A stretch of 64,000 nucleotides of DNA from Cytophaga hutchinsonii ATCC 33406 (GTDB taxonomy: Bacteria; Bacteroidota; Bacteroidia; Cytophagales; Cytophagaceae): contig NC_008255.1 of NCBI RefSeq assembly GCF_000014145.1, positions 3,736,001 to 3,800,000 of the forward strand. Direction: 5' to 3'. The notes beneath the pieces were generated by a model. The model made no database searches, was not told the DNA's origin, and saw nothing but the letters and a program-made list of their open reading frames with translations. Of the stretch, positions 18,029 to 26,433 are shown in pieces; within the stretch, counting starts at the first letter, position 1; each line of letters begins with the position of its first letter. The position numbers were made by a program, and so were the translations under genes.

Positions 18029-18784
18029 TTAATGCACCATTTCTGGCGTTTTCATTTTTAATGATAAATGAGGTCTTACGTTATTATATAATTGTATTGC
18101 TTGCTCAGTAAGCTCTTTTGCTACTTGTCTGGTTATTATTTTTTGACCTAATCCAAATTCTTCTTTGAGCGTTCTATTCATCCTTTCAGCTAACGCATTT
18201 TCATAAGGGTCAGATTGTTCGGTCATACTTATGCTTACTCCATTGCTATTTGACAATGCTACATATTCTTTACTGCAATACTGAAGCCCTCTGTCAGAAT
18301 GATGAATCAATTTTGAATCAGGATACTTTCTATTTTTCAATCCCATTTCAAACGCTTTTATCATGGATTCTGTATCCATAGAGTCTGCTATAGAGTAGCC
18401 CATTATTTTTCTGCTGTAGGCATCAGTGACCATATTTAAATAGCAGTTTCCTTCATCTGTTTTTATGTATGTGATGTCACTAACCCATACCTGCTCAGGT
18501 CTATGTATGATGAGCCCTTTCACTATATTGGGATATTTCCTGAGCCAATGCTTAGACATCGTTGTTTGAATATATCTGCGCCTGGGCTTAATAAGCATAT
18601 CATAAAACCTTAATATTGAGAAGAGTTTATCCCGGCCAACTTTGAGTTCTGCCTGATCAATAAACGGCTTTATAATATGGTAAGTCTTTTTTCCTCCTAA
18701 TCTAGGAAGCTGCTTTCTTTGTGTATCTACCAGTTGTTTGATAGCCTTTCTTCTGTCAATGAGTATCAACTCCTGCTTGAGCAT
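18029..18784 (-). CDS. IS3-family transposase OrfB (DDE integrase-like)
   Basis: Catalytic part of the transposase. The DDE triad is in VSDITYIKTDEGN, HHSDRGLQY and ALAERMNRTLKEEF, the last including the IS3-type Glu; the C-terminus YNNVRPHLSLKMKTP is typical. The first ATG is at 18784, but the same frame is open upstream into the end of orfA, encoding helix-turn-helix residues ITVKGIASTLGYSRQYLYK. The frame is -1 relative to orfA, so the natural product is probably an OrfAB fusion made by programmed -1 frameshifting near an A-rich stretch, as in other IS3 elements. Confidence 0.93.
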   Translation of the reverse strand: MLKQELILIDRRKAIKQLVDTQRKQLPRLGGKKTYHIIKPFIDQAELKVGRDKLFSILRFYDMLIKPRRRYIQTTMSKHWLRKYPNIVKGLIIHRPEQVWVSDITYIKTDEGNCYLNMVTDAYSRKIMGYSIADSMDTESMIKAFEMGLKNRKYPDSKLIHHSDRGLQYCSKEYVALSNSNGVSISMTEQSDPYENALAERMNRTLKEEFGLGQKIITRQVAKELTEQAIQLYNNVRPHLSLKMKTPEMVH

Positions 18785-18831
18785 TTTGTATAAATACTGA
18801 CGACTATAACCTAACGTTGAAGCTATACCTT

Positions 18832-19233
18832 TTACTGTGATAAATCTTCTTTGTTCCCCTTCTCTTTGAAAGCGGCTTCTGAGAGGGGCAAATACTTTTT
18901 TCTGATTTCTGTATCAAACAGCTCATCTGCTATGTCAATAGCGGCATTGAGAATTTCTTTCTCGGCTTCCAGGCGTTTTAGTTTACGCTCCAGTTCTTTG
19001 ATTTGCTTATTGGGGGCCTTCTTTTTCATCTGGTCAGATTCTTTCCAATCCAATCTACCATGTTTTCGTAACCAAGTCAATACGGTACTTCTTCCCTGGA
19101 TACCATATTTCAATTGTGCCTGCTTGTAGGTTAAGTCCCCTTTTTCTACTTCATCTACTAATTGTAGTTTAAAGGCTAAACTGTAATCTTTTTGAGTCCG
19201 CTTTACATAAACTCTTTTTCCTGTCTTTTCCAT
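18832..19233 (-). CDS. IS3-family transposase OrfA (HTH, leucine zipper)
   Basis: The 133-residue DNA-binding subunit. Residues about 12-60 form a helix-turn-helix (FKLQLVDEVEKGDLTYKQAQ, then TVLTWLRKHG), and residues about 70-105 a heptad-rich coiled coil (IKELERKLKRLEAEKEIL). It overlaps the -1 frame of orfB, and together they make the transposase; alone, OrfA usually acts as a repressor or regulator. Its start is 17 bases inside the right inverted repeat. Confidence 0.92.
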   Translation of the reverse strand: MEKTGKRVYVKRTQKDYSLAFKLQLVDEVEKGDLTYKQAQLKYGIQGRSTVLTWLRKHGRLDWKESDQMKKKAPNKQIKELERKLKRLEAEKEILNAAIDIADELFDTEIRKKYLPLSEAAFKEKGNKEDLSQ

Positions 19234-19281
19234 AAGTTTGACTATTTTGTGTCAACTTATTTCAGGACGATACATGTTCTT

Positions 19282-19321
19282 AAATAGAAAAGCCCCCGCT
19301 GATGCAGGGGCTTTTCTATTT
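19282..19321. terminator. Bidirectional terminator between the IS element and a T9SS cargo gene
   Basis: AAATAGAAAAGCCCC (19282-19296) and GGGGCTTTTCTATTT (19307-19321) form a perfect 15-bp stem with a 10-base loop and A/T tracts on both sides. It fits as the shared end of accD (plus strand, before IS insertion) and the convergent secreted-protein gene (minus strand). Confidence 0.9.
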
Positions 19322-19371
19322 AATTTTATTCATGTAGTGTACTGGTGTACGAATGCCGTACGTATCATCAA

Positions 19372-20946
19372 TTACTCTTTGATGATACGTACGGATTCTT
19401 TTCCGTTAATTAAAAGCATATACATACCAGGATTTAAAGCGTGTGCTTGTACACGTAATGTATTTGAATCCTGTTGCCAGTTTGCATCTACTTCACTGCC
19501 AACTGCAGAAATTATTTTTACATTTGATACAGGTTGTTGAAACTCTATAGAAACATATTCCTTGCACGGATTCGGATAAGCATTTACTCTCGGAACAGTC
19601 ACATCGCGTGTGGATGCAGCAACAGAACTACCTTCCAATTTCCAGAGCTGATATTCCGGACCATATGAATGATCAACTTCATTATATCCGGGAGCAATAT
19701 CACTCGCAGAGAAAAATAAAATATTCCAACAGACAGCAAGACCTGTATTACTGTTAAATGAACCGCAAGTCCCGGCACAAATGTCCGTTACCCGGGTAGT
19801 TGAGCTTGCTGTATTCTCAGTCTTCCATAGTTCATAACCATGATCTGCATCACTGGCAACAAAATAAACACTGCCATCAAATTTTATAAAACCATATGCA
19901 TAATTAGGATTTTGAACGCCTGCTATATTTTGTACGGTATTATTTAGCCCGTCTGAAAAACATAAGCCGCTCCCCGTAAAGTATACGTTCCCATCAATTG
20001 ATTTTAAATTCTCAGGGTTATAATACCTTGCTCCCATATTTAATTCACTTGTTCCATTTAAAGTACCGTCCGTAACCCAAACAGATTTACCAGTACCTTT
20101 ATTAGCTACAAAATAAAGTTTGCCATTTGAAGAAGTAAACCAAGGTCTTAAATTATGGTTCTCTTCTTCAAATGAACTTAAGGTTCCGGGATTGATATCT
20201 TTTAATAAAGCTGTATTCGCATCAGTACCATCTGTTGACCAAAGCTCAAACCCGATATCAGCAGACGCATTTATAAAAATAAGTTTGTTGTTTACTACAT
20301 CTGCTGTTACATATGCACCTATTATTAAAGTTGAAGTTGCATTGTCAGATAAAAATTTTATTGTAGACGAAGTGCCATCTGTTACTCCTAATTGACCGTA
20401 ATAATAATAAATTAATTTATCCTGCAGGGCTTTCAGAAATATGATTGGACGTACAGAAGGTGTTTCATTTTCATCTGCAGGAACAGTTAAAAGCAGTTGT
20501 ACACTATTCAATGTTCCATCTGTGTAATAAATTGAATTCCCATTTGTAAAATATATTTTGTTATTAAATATTGCAATATTAGTAGCGTACAGGTTTTGTA
20601 TACCTGTAAGCGATACAGTACCTTGCAGCGTTCCATCTGTAATCCAAAGAGTGGATATGTAATCTTTTCTACCACAAAAAACTACTTTATCACCAAAAAC
20701 AGTAAAATTACTTACCTCACTAAATTCATCTAATAACAGAGCTCTATTTTCATTGCCTGTAACAGCATACACATTTTGCATTTCTATAGAAGATGCTAAA
20801 TAAATAATTTTATTATTAATTGAAGCAATGTTTCGAATCTGATATCCGTTGCTATTATATCCTGAATGTTTCCATACCTGTTGCTGTGCTGTTGAACTAA
20901 TCATTACACCGAATGAACAAAATAGTAACCATAATAATTTTTTCAT
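19372..20946 (-). CDS. Secreted protein with TDGT repeats and a T9SS type A sorting domain
   Basis: A 524-residue exported protein. The signal peptide ends near residue 20 (SSTAQQ). The body consists of beta-propeller-like repeats with phrases LWITDGT, YYTDGT, LGVTDGT, ELWSTDGT and VWVTDGT, common in Bacteroidota secreted proteins of unknown substrate. The last 75 residues, from VNAYPNPCKEYVSIEF to GMYMLLINGKESVRIIKE, match the T9SS type A C-terminal signal, so it is probably exported across the outer membrane and released or anchored at the surface. Substrate or partner unknown. The porZ gene lies in the same window. Confidence 0.88.
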   Translation of the reverse strand: MKKLLWLLFCSFGVMISSTAQQQVWKHSGYNSNGYQIRNIASINNKIIYLASSIEMQNVYAVTGNENRALLLDEFSEVSNFTVFGDKVVFCGRKDYISTLWITDGTLQGTVSLTGIQNLYATNIAIFNNKIYFTNGNSIYYTDGTLNSVQLLLTVPADENETPSVRPIIFLKALQDKLIYYYYGQLGVTDGTSSTIKFLSDNATSTLIIGAYVTADVVNNKLIFINASADIGFELWSTDGTDANTALLKDINPGTLSSFEEENHNLRPWFTSSNGKLYFVANKGTGKSVWVTDGTLNGTSELNMGARYYNPENLKSIDGNVYFTGSGLCFSDGLNNTVQNIAGVQNPNYAYGFIKFDGSVYFVASDADHGYELWKTENTASSTTRVTDICAGTCGSFNSNTGLAVCWNILFFSASDIAPGYNEVDHSYGPEYQLWKLEGSSVAASTRDVTVPRVNAYPNPCKEYVSIEFQQPVSNVKIISAVGSEVDANWQQDSNTLRVQAHALNPGMYMLLINGKESVRIIKE

Positions 20947-21012
20947 AATCTTAATTGCTGCTAATTGTATTAATAGGCCAAATATAAATCAATAAAAATC
21001 GCAATCATAAAA

Positions 21013-21042
21013 AGACCTGTGAGTTCAAAATCTCACAGGTCT
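21013..21042 (-). terminator. Terminator of the fumarase gene
   Basis: AGACCTGTGAG (21013-21023) and CTCACAGGTCT (21032-21042) make a perfect 11-bp stem with an 8-base loop. On the minus strand it is followed by TTTTTATG, so it terminates transcripts of the fumarase gene ending at 21059. Confidence 0.88.
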
Positions 21043-21058
21043 GATAAATTTATATAAT

Positions 21059-22663
21059 TTACAGATTCGCGAAGAAGTCATTTCCCTTATCATCGCAAAT
21101 AATGAAAGCCGGAAAATCAACGACTTCAATCTTACGTACGGCTTCCATACCCAACTCTTCGAAGTCAACTACTTCAACCGATTTAATATTTTCTTTTGCT
21201 AATATCGCTGCTGGTCCGCCGATAGAGCCCAGATAGAACCCACCGAATTCTTTGCATGCATCTGTTACTGCTTTAGAACGGTTTCCTTTTGCAAGCATGA
21301 TCATGGAGCCGCCCTGGCTCTGGAATAAATTCACATAGGAATCCATACGGCCGGCTGTTGTCGGACCAAAGCTTCCGGATGGCATACCTTCCGGTGTTTT
21401 CGCCGGGCCGGCATAATATACCGGATGATTTTTGAAATACTCCGGCATTGGTTTTCCTGCATCAAGCAATTCTTTGATCTTCGCGTGTGCAATATCACGC
21501 GCAACGATTAATGTGCCTTTTAATTTCAAACGGGTTTTAATCGGATACTGAGAAAGCAGTTTCAATACATCTGCCATCGGCTGATTCAGATCAACTTCTA
21601 CAGCCTTTTCCAGATGTGGCGCCTGTGCCGGTAAAAATTTCTCCGGATTGGTCTCCAATGCTTCGATGAAAATACCTTCTTCCGTAATTTTTGCTTTGAT
21701 GTTTCGATCAGCAGAACAGCTTACACCAATACCAACCGGACAAGACGCCGCGTGACGTGGTAAACGGATCACTTTTACATCGTGTGTAAAATATTTACCG
21801 CCAAACTGCGCACCGATCAAACTCTCCTGGCAGATCAATTGTACTTTCTCTTCCCATTCAAGATCACGGAATGCCTGTCCGCCCATGTTACCTTCTGTTG
21901 GAAGTTCATCGTAATAACCTGCTGATGCCAATTTAACAGCTTTCAGGTTCGCTTCGGCCGATGTACCGCCAATCACTAATGCCAGGTGATATGGAGGGCA
22001 GGCAGACGTACCCAGGTCTTTGATTTTATTTTTAACAAACTCGGCTAAACTGTTTTCATTCAGTAACGCTTTCGTTTGCTGATACAAATATGTTTTGTTT
22101 GCAGAGCCTCCGCCCTTTGCCATAAACAAAAACTTATATTCGTTTCCCTGTTCGGCATAAATGTCAATCTGAGCAGGCAGGTTTGTGCCGGAATTTTTTT
22201 CTTCGAACATCGTGATCGGCACTACCTGAGAGTAACGCAGATTTTTTTCCTGATATGTATTGTAAATTCCTTTTGACAAAGCTTCTTCATCATTAGCACC
22301 TGTCCAAACGTTTTCACCTTTTTTCCCCATTACAATGGCAGTACCTGTATCCTGGCAGGAAGGGAGCTTACCTTCACCGGCAGTAGATGCATTCTGCAAT
22401 AAGGTATATGCTACGAAACGATCGTTATCCGTTGCTTCCGGATCTTTAATAATTTTTGCAAGTTTTTCTAAATGCGAGGAGCGCAGATAAAATGATACAT
22501 CAGCCAATGCTTTCTCCGCCACTAATTCCAGTGCTTTGGGATCAATTTTAAGAATTTTACGGCCATCAACTTCAATGGTTGAAACATAATCCGTACTGAT
22601 CAATTTATACGGCGTAGGGTCTTTCTTTAGAGGAAACGCTTTTTGATAATTAAATTCAGGCAT
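21059..22663 (-). CDS. Class I (iron-sulfur) fumarate hydratase
   Basis: Interconverts fumarate and malate in the TCA cycle, with an oxygen-sensitive [4Fe-4S] cluster. The 534-residue single-chain form matches class I fumarases of the FumA/FumB type. Candidate cluster cysteines are in [11 protein letters not shown] (about 104), TSACPPYH (about 223) and [17 protein letters not shown] (about 308). The C-terminal beta-like domain has [17 protein letters not shown]. It has its own terminator at 21013-21042. No class II fumC was seen in the window. Confidence 0.95.
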   Translation of the reverse strand: MPEFNYQKAFPLKKDPTPYKLISTDYVSTIEVDGRKILKIDPKALELVAEKALADVSFYLRSSHLEKLAKIIKDPEATDNDRFVAYTLLQNASTAGEGKLPSCQDTGTAIVMGKKGENVWTGANDEEALSKGIYNTYQEKNLRYSQVVPITMFEEKNSGTNLPAQIDIYAEQGNEYKFLFMAKGGGSANKTYLYQQTKALLNENSLAEFVKNKIKDLGTSACPPYHLALVIGGTSAEANLKAVKLASAGYYDELPTEGNMGGQAFRDLEWEEKVQLICQESLIGAQFGGKYFTHDVKVIRLPRHAASCPVGIGVSCSADRNIKAKITEEGIFIEALETNPEKFLPAQAPHLEKAVEVDLNQPMADVLKLLSQYPIKTRLKLKGTLIVARDIAHAKIKELLDAGKPMPEYFKNHPVYYAGPAKTPEGMPSGSFGPTTAGRMDSYVNLFQSQGGSMIMLAKGNRSKAVTDACKEFGGFYLGSIGGPAAILAKENIKSVEVVDFEELGMEAVRKIEVVDFPAFIICDDKGNDFFANL

Positions 22664-22763
22664 GGTAGTATTTAATCTAATGTTGAATGGGGATTTCTAT
22701 TTGTGCCGTCTGGCATTTTTTTATACGTGTGAATACGCGATTGGTATGTTTAATTTTTATATT

Positions 22764-23921
22764 TTATTTGACCAGCTTTTCCAGATAATGGAAATCAATA
22801 TGAAATTCTTTTTTGATACCTTCAATTTTGGATTGCAGGGTCCGGTCTTCAATTATATTTTCCGCTTTGGCTCCTACAAGCATTACATTCTTGCGGGTAT
22901 GTTCGTTTGAAATAAATTCAAACACCTTTGTATGATAGCTGTGCTGCTCCAGGATCAACGCACGGATGGTGTCCGTTACCATTTCAAACTGACGTTCTTT
23001 AAATATTCCAAACTTCAGCAAAGGGCTTTCCTGTTCAATTCCTTTTACCTGCTGGCGAATCTGCTTATGGCAGCAGGGAGCACACACAATCAGTTTTGCA
23101 TCCGACACAATGCCTTTGTAAATAGCATCATCGGTAGCCGTATCGCAGGCATGCAAAGCAATTAATATGTCGATCTGCTTCTCTGTATATTTTTGAATAG
23201 GCTTGCAGATAAATGAGAGTTTGCTGAAACCACATGTTGAAGCAATGTCATTACAATACGTAACCAACTCTTCGCGCAGCTCAATACCTGTTACCCGTAC
23301 GTTCAATCCTTTATCATGAACGAGGTAATCATAAAGCGCAAAGGTTAAGTATCCTTTACCGGAACCCATATCTACGATGTGCACCTCTTCAGGCAACTTT
23401 ACCGATTCAATCAGGTCTTCTATAATCTCTAAATATTTATTTATCTGGCGGTATTTATCGGCCATCTTCGGAATCAATATGCCGTTGGCATCTGTAATAC
23501 CCAAATGCATTAAATATGCCTGATCTCCGGATGCACGTTTGACTTTCTGGCGGTCGTGCGAAACATGCTGTGACGCGGAAAAAGTGGGCTTGCTTTTTTG
23601 CACCGTTATCTTTCCCTTTTTAGAGCGTAAGAATGAAAAATCCTTTTCGGTCGTAAATAATACTGCATTCCGAAATGTATGGGTTAAGCATTTTTCAATT
23701 TCGCGGATTCCTGCTTCGATTGTATGGTTTTTTACCTGATCGTTTGTTTTATACCGATAGGTGATGGATAAATTACCCACCTGTTTGATTTCAATATACC
23801 GCACATAAAGTGTCTGCAGACTTTCCTGTTTGCTGACAGGGTTACTCACTGTCATTTTTACAAACGTATGATCAGACAAACTACGGGCTAGTTCATGCAT
23901 CAATTCCTGTACCTCGTTCAT
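22764..23921 (-). CDS. SAM-dependent methyltransferase, Methyltransf_32-like
   Basis: A 385-residue cytoplasmic protein. The C-terminal half is a class I methyltransferase: motif I VDMGSGKGYLTFALYDYL near residue 205, then VTGIELREELV, LIALHACDTATD and the metal-like CAPCCHKQIRQQ. The N-terminal half is a separate domain ending in HDRQKVKR and YLMHLGIT, which commonly precede this fold in the family. Target unknown; RNA or protein are possible. TATCTTTG ends 4 bases before its ATG, so the mRNA may have almost no leader. Confidence 0.82.
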   Translation of the reverse strand: MNEVQELMHELARSLSDHTFVKMTVSNPVSKQESLQTLYVRYIEIKQVGNLSITYRYKTNDQVKNHTIEAGIREIEKCLTHTFRNAVLFTTEKDFSFLRSKKGKITVQKSKPTFSASQHVSHDRQKVKRASGDQAYLMHLGITDANGILIPKMADKYRQINKYLEIIEDLIESVKLPEEVHIVDMGSGKGYLTFALYDYLVHDKGLNVRVTGIELREELVTYCNDIASTCGFSKLSFICKPIQKYTEKQIDILIALHACDTATDDAIYKGIVSDAKLIVCAPCCHKQIRQQVKGIEQESPLLKFGIFKERQFEMVTDTIRALILEQHSYHTKVFEFISNEHTRKNVMLVGAKAENIIEDRTLQSKIEGIKKEFHIDFHYLEKLVK

Positions 23922-23925
23922 AGTA

Positions 23926-23933
23926 CAAAGATA
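23926..23933 (-). promoter_or_regulatory. Candidate -7 box immediately before a methyltransferase start
   Basis: Minus-strand TATCTTTG fits TAnnTTTG exactly; only TACT separates it from the ATG at 23921. Transcription would start at or within a few bases of the start codon. No good -33 TTG is seen upstream, so confidence is limited. Confidence 0.5.
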
Positions 23934-24033
23934 CGCATTAGTATCCGGACGGTAAAGCGTGTTCAGGGGCTTAACATATTAGCGCCCTGTTATTAGTTAA
24001 AAAATAGTACAGACTAAATGAAAGGGCAATAAA

Positions 24034-24061
24034 AAAGCCCGAAGCATCAGCTCCGGGCTTT
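24034..24061 (-). terminator. Terminator of the histone-like gene
   Basis: AAAGCCCGAAGC (24034-24045) and GCTCCGGGCTTT (24050-24061) pair with one mismatch around a 4-base loop. On the minus strand a T-rich tract (TTTTTTATTG) follows, correctly placed 20 bases after the histone-like stop. Confidence 0.85.
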
Positions 24062-24081
24062 CAATTCTTGTAAGAAACGAA

Positions 24082-24348
24082 TTACTTAGCAGCTTTTTTA
24101 GCTACTGCTTTCTTAACAGCTTTTTTAGCTACTTTTTTAGCTGCTGGTTTTTTAGCCGCTGCTTTTTTAGCTACTTTCTTAGCTGCAGGTTTTTTAACTG
24201 CTGCTTTCTTAGCTACTTTTTTAGCTGCTGGTTTTTTAACTGCTGCTTTTTTAGCTACTTTTTTAACTGCTGCTTTTTTCACAGCTGGTTTCTTAGCTGC
24301 TACTTTTTTCGCAACTGGTTTCTTAGCGGAAGCTTTTGCTTTTGCCAT
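24082..24348 (-). CDS. Histone H1-like lysine/alanine repeat protein
   Basis: An 88-residue, extremely basic protein made almost only of Lys, Ala, Val and Pro after MAKAKASAKK. A 14-residue unit, VAKKAAVKKPAAKK with small variants, recurs three times in tandem, giving 42-bp DNA repeats. Such proteins resemble the C-terminal tail of histone H1 and bacterial H1-like proteins that bind and compact DNA; this is a family-level inference. It has its own terminator and an unusually strong Shine-Dalgarno site. Repeat number may vary between strains. Confidence 0.85.
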   Translation of the reverse strand: MAKAKASAKKPVAKKVAAKKPAVKKAAVKKVAKKAAVKKPAAKKVAKKAAVKKPAAKKVAKKAAAKKPAAKKVAKKAVKKAVAKKAAK

Positions 24349-24356
24349 GATGTAAT

Positions 24357-24362
24357 CCTCCT
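24357..24362 (-). promoter_or_regulatory. Perfect Shine-Dalgarno site of the histone-like gene
   Basis: Minus-strand AGGAGG lies 8 bases before the ATG, within AAAAAAGGAGGATTACATC. A canonical Shine-Dalgarno at ideal spacing is rare in Bacteroidota, where the 16S anti-Shine-Dalgarno tail is generally sequestered, and it is not seen at most other starts here. Confidence 0.85.
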
Positions 24363-24607
24363 TTTTTGTAATTAAATAAATCCTATATAAAAAATACTCG
24401 ACTAAAAGTTAATTCAATACTATATAAATTATTTTAAACTTCCAAATACCAAACAACCAACCAACTACGTTTTCAATTGCTTTAACGGTGGATAATTCAA
24501 AAGGTTATATCTGCCCGAAGATTTTTTTATTGATAATATTTTTTTATAGAAATAGTATCAAACGCCTGTATCCCTTTATTCATGCCATTTTCAGAGATAA
24601 CAAAAAA

Positions 24608-24636
24608 GGTCACACAGAAAAATATCCTGTATGACC
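24608..24636 (-). terminator. Terminator of lysA
   Basis: GGTCACACAG (24608-24617) and CTGTATGACC (24627-24636) pair with one G-U in the minus-strand RNA; TTTTTTG follows on the minus strand. It lies about 70 bases beyond the lysA stop. The plus strand also has a T tract nearby, so it may work in both directions. Confidence 0.75.
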
Positions 24637-24707
24637 CAATCCTTTTTTTTATTTTTTCCAGGGAAAACGTACCCGAAAAAAAATTTTATTTTTTTCGAAA
24701 AAATTTT

Positions 24708-25940
24708 CTACAATTCTACATCGATCTGATTTTTTAACAAATCTTCCATCGTTTCGCGTTTACGAATCAACTGATGTTTGCCTTTATGAACAAGAACTTC
24801 GGCAGGTCTGAAACGTGAGTTGTAATTTGAACTCATGCTGAATCCATATGCACCTGCATTTTTTAAACCAATGATATCACCGGCTTTTGTTTCTTCAATA
24901 AATAAATCCGAACCGAATGTATCCGTCTCGCAAATGTATCCTACCACGGTATACATTTTTTTATCGCCATCCGGGTTGCTCACATTCACAATGTCATGGT
25001 GAGAGCCATACATCATTGGTCTGATCAGGTGATTCAGTCCGGAGTTAACACCAATGAAATTACAGGCAGGCGTTTCCTTAATCACCGTACACGTAACCAG
25101 CAGCATGCCCGATTCACTTACTAAAAACTTTCCCGGTTCAAACCAGATGTCTAATTTTTTACCATAGTTTAAACAGAATGCATTAAACGAGTCTGTCATT
25201 TTTTTACCAAGCTCTTCAATGTCGGTTACGTAATCACCTTCTTTGTATGAAACTTTAAAGCCGCTTCCGAAATCCAGAAACGTAAGTTTATCAAACTGCA
25301 TGGCTACGGAATAAACAACTTCAGCTGCGCGGACAAATGCATCGGCACTTTTGAAATCCGATCCGCTGTGTACGTGTACCCCGTTTACAAGGATTTCATA
25401 TTCGTCTACTACTTCATAGATCTCATTCACCTGTTCAATGGAGATTCCAAATTTAGAACCTTTGTGACCGGTCATGATTTTAACATTTCCTCCGGCATCA
25501 ATATGCGGATTGATGCGTACACAGCATGGAACGCTGCTCCCATAAACTTGGCCGAATTGTTTCAAGAACGGAATGTTGTCAATGTTTATCTGAACACCAT
25601 ACCCTACTGCTTCTTCAATTTCTGAAAAATCAACACAGTTTGGCGTGAACATAATGTCCTTTTTATCAAAACCAGCCTTTAGCGCCAGTTGCAGCTCCTG
25701 AATGGAAACAACATCTACTCCTGCACCGGCACCTTTTAATAATTTTAAAATGGCCTGATTGGTTAATGCTTTCGCTGCATATTTAATGCGCACATTCACG
25801 CCTGAAAAAGCATCGTGTAACCGTTTATATTGAGAAAGTATTTTTTCACTGTTATAAACATACAATGGCGTGCCATATTCGGTTGCTAATTCAGTCAGGG
25901 AAACTCCTTGAAATTCGTACGTGCGGTTTGTTACTTGCAT
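24708..25940 (-). CDS. lysA: Diaminopimelate decarboxylase
   Basis: PLP enzyme that decarboxylates meso-diaminopimelate to lysine, the last step of lysine synthesis. The 410-residue protein has the alanine-racemase-type barrel with the PLP lysine in IKYAAKALTN (about residue 53), HVHSGSDFK, the phosphate-binding DFGSGFKVSY, EPGKFLVSESG, and the second-subunit cysteine motif CETDTFGSD. Length is normal. A perfect -7 box TATATTTG lies at 25967-25974 on the same strand, and a terminator follows the gene. Confidence 0.96.
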   Translation of the reverse strand: MQVTNRTYEFQGVSLTELATEYGTPLYVYNSEKILSQYKRLHDAFSGVNVRIKYAAKALTNQAILKLLKGAGAGVDVVSIQELQLALKAGFDKKDIMFTPNCVDFSEIEEAVGYGVQINIDNIPFLKQFGQVYGSSVPCCVRINPHIDAGGNVKIMTGHKGSKFGISIEQVNEIYEVVDEYEILVNGVHVHSGSDFKSADAFVRAAEVVYSVAMQFDKLTFLDFGSGFKVSYKEGDYVTDIEELGKKMTDSFNAFCLNYGKKLDIWFEPGKFLVSESGMLLVTCTVIKETPACNFIGVNSGLNHLIRPMMYGSHHDIVNVSNPDGDKKMYTVVGYICETDTFGSDLFIEETKAGDIIGLKNAGAYGFSMSSNYNSRFRPAEVLVHKGKHQLIRKRETMEDLLKNQIDVEL

Positions 25941-25966
25941 ACAGGGTAATAATTACTTATGAAATA

Positions 25967-25974
25967 CAAATATA
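25967..25974 (-). promoter_or_regulatory. Candidate -7 box of lysA
   Basis: Minus-strand TATATTTG is a perfect TAnnTTTG, 26 bases before the lysA ATG. No TTG is found at a suitable distance upstream, so the -33 element is unsupported. Confidence 0.45.
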
Positions 25975-26304
25975 CTAAGTGTAAATCGTATTGTTCACCC
26001 TTGTTTCTTTTTTGATAGTTTTTTTGAAGCCTTGGCCTGCCATGCGTTCGATGTGCTTATTTTGCTAACGTGAAGGAAGGTCTCCTTGTGGTCTCTTTCT
26101 GGTCTCTCCCTGGGGTACTTCGGTGATCCTGCTGTTTTTAAGTAAAAATGGCACTTGATTGGTATCAGATAGTAAAGATTGCGAGTGTTTATTAAAGTCA
26201 GATGCATTATTGGTTATAAAAGCCGGGAATGAACGTATACATGCAGATCTTTAAAAGAAATACAGAAGCGTATCTATGTATAAGCTAATTTTTTGGTGGT
26301 GCCA

Positions 26305-26335
26305 TTTGGAAATTGAAAATTCCCCCATATCTTTG
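26305..26335 (+). promoter_or_regulatory. Promoter of the trp operon
   Basis: TTTG (26305-26308), 19-base spacer, TATCTTTG (26328-26335): a perfect Bacteroidota promoter. Only five bases separate the -7 box from the leader-peptide ATG at 26341, predicting a transcript that starts at or very near that ATG. Confidence 0.85.
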
Positions 26336-26340
26336 TAACC

Positions 26341-26388
26341 ATGAAAACAATTACAGGAACTAAACAATTGTGGTGGTGCGTGAACTAA
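26341..26388 (+). CDS. trpL: trp operon leader peptide
   Basis: A 15-codon frame encoding MKTITGTKQLWWCVN then TAA. Two adjacent TGG codons (26371-26376) are the hallmark of a tryptophan attenuation leader. It lies between a consensus promoter and a strong terminator, 108 bases before trpE. Ribosome stalling at the Trp codons under tryptophan starvation should alter folding of the downstream RNA and allow transcription into trpE. Too short to be found by length, but the context leaves little doubt. Confidence 0.92.
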   Translation: MKTITGTKQLWWCVN

Positions 26389-26433
26389 TCAGTTCGTGAA
26401 CATGCTGCTGTGTCCTGTTTGAAAATATATCAA

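Larger units (their letters stand above)
17961..19271 (-). mobile_element. IS3-family insertion sequence
   Basis: About 1311 bases bounded by terminal inverted repeats ATCGTCCTGAAATARGTTGACA (17961-17982 and the complement of 19250-19271, one mismatch). It carries the two overlapping transposase frames of the IS3 family on the minus strand. Both are intact, so the element looks recent or functional. I could not find a direct target duplication next to the ends. The left end also holds a strong outward-facing terminator at 17996-18025. Confidence 0.92.
24349..24707. other. AT-rich intergenic region between histone-like gene and lysA
   Basis: 359 bases with no convincing gene. It holds the Shine-Dalgarno site of the histone-like gene near one end and the lysA terminator near the other; the remainder is AT-rich, likely promoter DNA for the histone-like gene. 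I do not see a clear TAnnTTTG box. Confidence 0.6.
25941..26340. other. Intergenic region between lysA and the trp leader
   Basis: 400 bases. It contains the lysA -7 box TATATTTG (25967-25974, minus) and the trp promoter near 26305-26335. A 70-codon open frame on the minus strand (25995-26207) has no recognisable content and I do not accept it. The rest shows no structure I can name. Confidence 0.55.

Noticed and set aside
17953-19278. Target-site duplication of the IS element
   Set aside because: ATGTT occurs near both ends but does not abut them; no adjacent direct repeat was found.
25995-26207. 70-codon minus-strand frame upstream of the trp operon
   Set aside because: No recognisable domain, low-complexity basic tail and position across promoter DNA; judged chance.
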